A DNA stretch of 18,079 bases from the NCBI GenBank assembly GCA_023434665.1, contig JAEYSM010000037.1, positions 1-18,079 on the forward strand, in the 5' to 3' direction. This DNA is from Bacteroidota bacterium. GTDB taxonomy: Bacteria > Bacteroidota > Bacteroidia > Bacteroidales > Lentimicrobiaceae. The notes beneath the pieces were generated by a model. That model made no database searches. It had not been told where the DNA came from and saw only the letters and a program-made list of their open reading frames with translations. A program made the translations under genes and the position numbers. Of this stretch, positions 16,309 to 18,079 are shown piece after piece (positions within the stretch are counted from its first letter, which is position 1; each line of letters starts with the position of its first letter).

Positions 16309-17133
16309 ATGAAAGAAAAACGAAACTGGTCAACCATAAAAGAATACGAAGAAATTAGATTTGAATATTTTGAAGGGATTGCCAAAATAACCATCAACCG
16401 TCCCCGATACCGCAATGCATTTACACCCGATACCATCAAAGAAATGATTGATGCCATGCATTACTGCCGCGAAACTGATAATGTGGGCACAGTGGTCATC
16501 ACAGGCGAAGGCGACAAAGCTTTCTGCAGCGGCGGCGATCAGAATATCAAAGGGCATGGAGGTTACGTGGGCAAGGACGGTGTCCCCCGCCTGAATGTAC
16601 TCGACTTACAAAAACTTATCAGGTCACTGCCCAAACCGGTAGTTGCCATGGTTAACGGATATGCTATCGGTGGAGGCCACGTATTGCACGTGATTTGCGA
16701 CCTCACTATAGCTTCTGAAAATGCCATATTCGGTCAAACCGGACCAAAAGTTGGCAGTTTCGATGCAGGTTTTGGCTCTTCCTACCTCGCCCGCATCGTT
16801 GGCCAGAAAAAAGCACGCGAAATATGGTTCCTGTGCCGCCAGTATTCAGCAGCCGAAGCACTTGAGATGGGATTGGTTAATAAAGTAGTTCCTTTTGACC
16901 GGCTGGAAGATGAGGTAGTTGATTGGTGCAAGACAATGATGCAGAGAAGTCCGCTAGCCCTCAGGATGATAAAGCTCGCGCTTAATGCCGAACTTGACGG
17001 ACAAGCCGGATTGCAGGAACTTGCCGGAAATGCCACTTTGCTCTATTATCTAACCGAAGAAGCACAGGAAGGCCGTAAAGCATTTCTTGAGAAGAGAGAT
17101 CCTGATTTCACCAAATATCCTAAGTTCCCATGA
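16309..17133 (+). CDS. menB: 1,4-dihydroxy-2-naphthoyl-CoA synthase
   Basis: MenB is the crotonase-fold enzyme that cyclises o-succinylbenzoyl-CoA to DHNA-CoA. The 274-residue protein has CSGGDQ (73-78), GGGHVLH (121-127) and GQTGPKVGSFDAG (142-154). The glycine in QTG marks the bicarbonate-dependent type, in which bicarbonate replaces an acidic side chain; D152 is the conserved catalytic aspartate. The C-terminal FLEKRDPDFTKYPKFP is also typical. The lack of crotonase-type glutamates separates it from the hydratase at 11176-11943. Its TGA overlaps the menA ATG (ATGA), so menA translation is probably coupled. Confidence 0.97.
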   Translation: MKEKRNWSTIKEYEEIRFEYFEGIAKITINRPRYRNAFTPDTIKEMIDAMHYCRETDNVGTVVITGEGDKAFCSGGDQNIKGHGGYVGKDGVPRLNVLDLQKLIRSLPKPVVAMVNGYAIGGGHVLHVICDLTIASENAIFGQTGPKVGSFDAGFGSSYLARIVGQKKAREIWFLCRQYSAAEALEMGLVNKVVPFDRLEDEVVDWCKTMMQRSPLALRMIKLALNAELDGQAGLQELAGNATLLYYLTEEAQEGRKAFLEKRDPDFTKYPKFP

Positions 17134-18023
17134 TCGATGTGAAGGCCTGGATTCATGCGGCCCGTCCGCGCACCCTTCCACTGGCATTTACAAGCACCTT
17201 ATTGGGCAGTTTACTCGCGTGGCATGATAAACCATTCAAGTTGCCCGTATTGCTGCTTGGACTGCTTACCACGCTGTTTTTGCAAATACTGTCGAACCTT
17301 GCCAACGACTATGGAGATTCGGCCAACGGGATGGATAACGATCTGCGTGTAGGACCCGACAGGGCCGTGCAAAGCGGAGCTATCCCCCTGCATTCCATGC
17401 TTGCGGGAGTAGTTATAACAGCTGTCCTTGCACTCGCCTCAGGATTACTGCTTATAGCTTATGGATTCGATTTTCAGATAAATACAGGAGGTTTCTTATT
17501 CCTGCTGCTCGGAATTACGGCCCTTGCTGCAGCAATCAAATACACTGTCGGTAAAAATCCTTACGGCTATATAGGATATGGAGATCTCTTCGTGTTCATT
17601 TTCTTCGGGTTAACCGGAGTTCTTGGCACCTACTTCCTTCATACAGGCATTTTTTACACTGCCCTCCTACTGCCCGCTTCGGCCGTCGGACTTCTGAGCA
17701 CAGCAGTACTCAACCTTAACAATATGCGCGACAGGGAAGGAGATGCTGTCTCGGGCAAACGAACACTGGTTGTTATAATCGGTATCGGACGAGCAAGAAT
17801 TTACCATCTCATGCTTATCCTCTCAGCCTGGTTATGTTTCATCATTTACCGCATGAAGTATTATGAGCATCCACTACAATGGCTCTTCCTGATAACCTTA
17901 CCCTTTTTCATCATACACCTTCGGAAGGTCTATACTGTCAGCACACTGGCAGCACTCGACCCTGAACTGAAAAAACTGGCAATAAGCACACTGATAACCT
18001 CAGTTATTTTCGGAATTTTCTAA
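17130..18023 (+). CDS. menA: 1,4-dihydroxy-2-naphthoate polyprenyltransferase (UbiA family)
   Basis: MenA is an inner-membrane prenyltransferase that attaches the isoprenoid tail to DHNA, giving demethylmenaquinone. The 297-residue protein is very hydrophobic, with about eight or nine membrane segments (for example 36-56, 89-110, 121-139, 152-170, 174-196). The first diphosphate-binding motif is NLANDYGDSANGMDND (56-71), with D60, D63 and D69; the second is NNMRDREGDAVSGKRTL (197-213), with D201 and D205. PRTLPLAF (13-20) and the KNPYGYIGYGDLFVFIFFG segment (142-160) are typical of MenA. It overlaps menB by 4 bases. Only 56 bases follow it in the window. Confidence 0.95.
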   Translation: MIDVKAWIHAARPRTLPLAFTSTLLGSLLAWHDKPFKLPVLLLGLLTTLFLQILSNLANDYGDSANGMDNDLRVGPDRAVQSGAIPLHSMLAGVVITAVLALASGLLLIAYGFDFQINTGGFLFLLLGITALAAAIKYTVGKNPYGYIGYGDLFVFIFFGLTGVLGTYFLHTGIFYTALLLPASAVGLLSTAVLNLNNMRDREGDAVSGKRTLVVIIGIGRARIYHLMLILSAWLCFIIYRMKYYEHPLQWLFLITLPFFIIHLRKVYTVSTLAALDPELKKLAISTLITSVIFGIF

Positions 18024-18079
18024 TACGAATGTTAATTCCCCGAAACGAAGGGGTGAAATCAGTAATTAAAAGCGTTTCC

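Noticed and set aside
18029..18079. Possible start of a further gene at ATG 18029 (17 open codons) and a CCCC/GGGG hairpin at about 18036-18053
   Set aside because: The open frame is too short to judge and resembles no men protein start I know; the four-base stem is too weak to call a terminator.

Overview
The window looks like chromosomal DNA of an anaerobic, amino-acid-fermenting Bacteroidota bacterium. The pointers are the gene content (a coenzyme-B12 lysine fermentation cluster next to a menaquinone operon), moderate GC, almost no Shine-Dalgarno sequences, and several matches in intergenic DNA to the Bacteroidota -7 promoter element TAnnTTTG. No rRNA, tRNA, CRISPR array, insertion sequence, phage gene or attachment site was seen. 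No gap between genes exceeds about 155 bases.

Region 1 (1-8371, + strand) is a tightly packed lysine fermentation operon: kdd (5' end cut by the window edge), kamA, kamB, kamC, kamD, kamE and an acetyl-CoA acetyltransferase. KamA turns L-lysine into beta-lysine. KamDE moves the terminal amino group to give 3,5-diaminohexanoate. Kdd oxidises and deaminates this to 3-keto-5-aminohexanoate. The thiolase handles acetoacetyl-CoA at the end of the route. The cleavage enzyme Kce and a recognisable classical Kal (3-aminobutyryl-CoA ammonia-lyase) are not in the window; Kce probably lies upstream of kdd. Between the two aminomutases sit kamB (a P-loop protein resembling the dethiobiotin synthetase/CobB/MobB group) and kamC (a MutS-like ATPase without mismatch-recognition domains). 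Their function is the least understood part of the window and the best candidate for undescribed biology.

Region 2 (8466-12528, - strand) converges on region 1 at a strong bidirectional terminator. Read along its own strand it holds a hotdog-fold acyl-CoA enzyme, a crotonase-type enoyl-CoA hydratase, a long 3-hydroxyacyl-CoA dehydrogenase and an SCP2-type thiolase. Together these could interconvert crotonyl-CoA, 3-hydroxybutyryl-CoA, acetoacetyl-CoA and acetyl-CoA, the C4 intermediates that lysine fermentation produces.

Region 3 (12681-18023, + strand) diverges from region 2 and is a menaquinone operon in the order menI-like thioesterase, menF, menD, menB, menA. menH, menC and menE are not seen and may lie downstream. 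The quinone could link fermentation-derived reducing power to a membrane electron-transfer chain, but that is inference.
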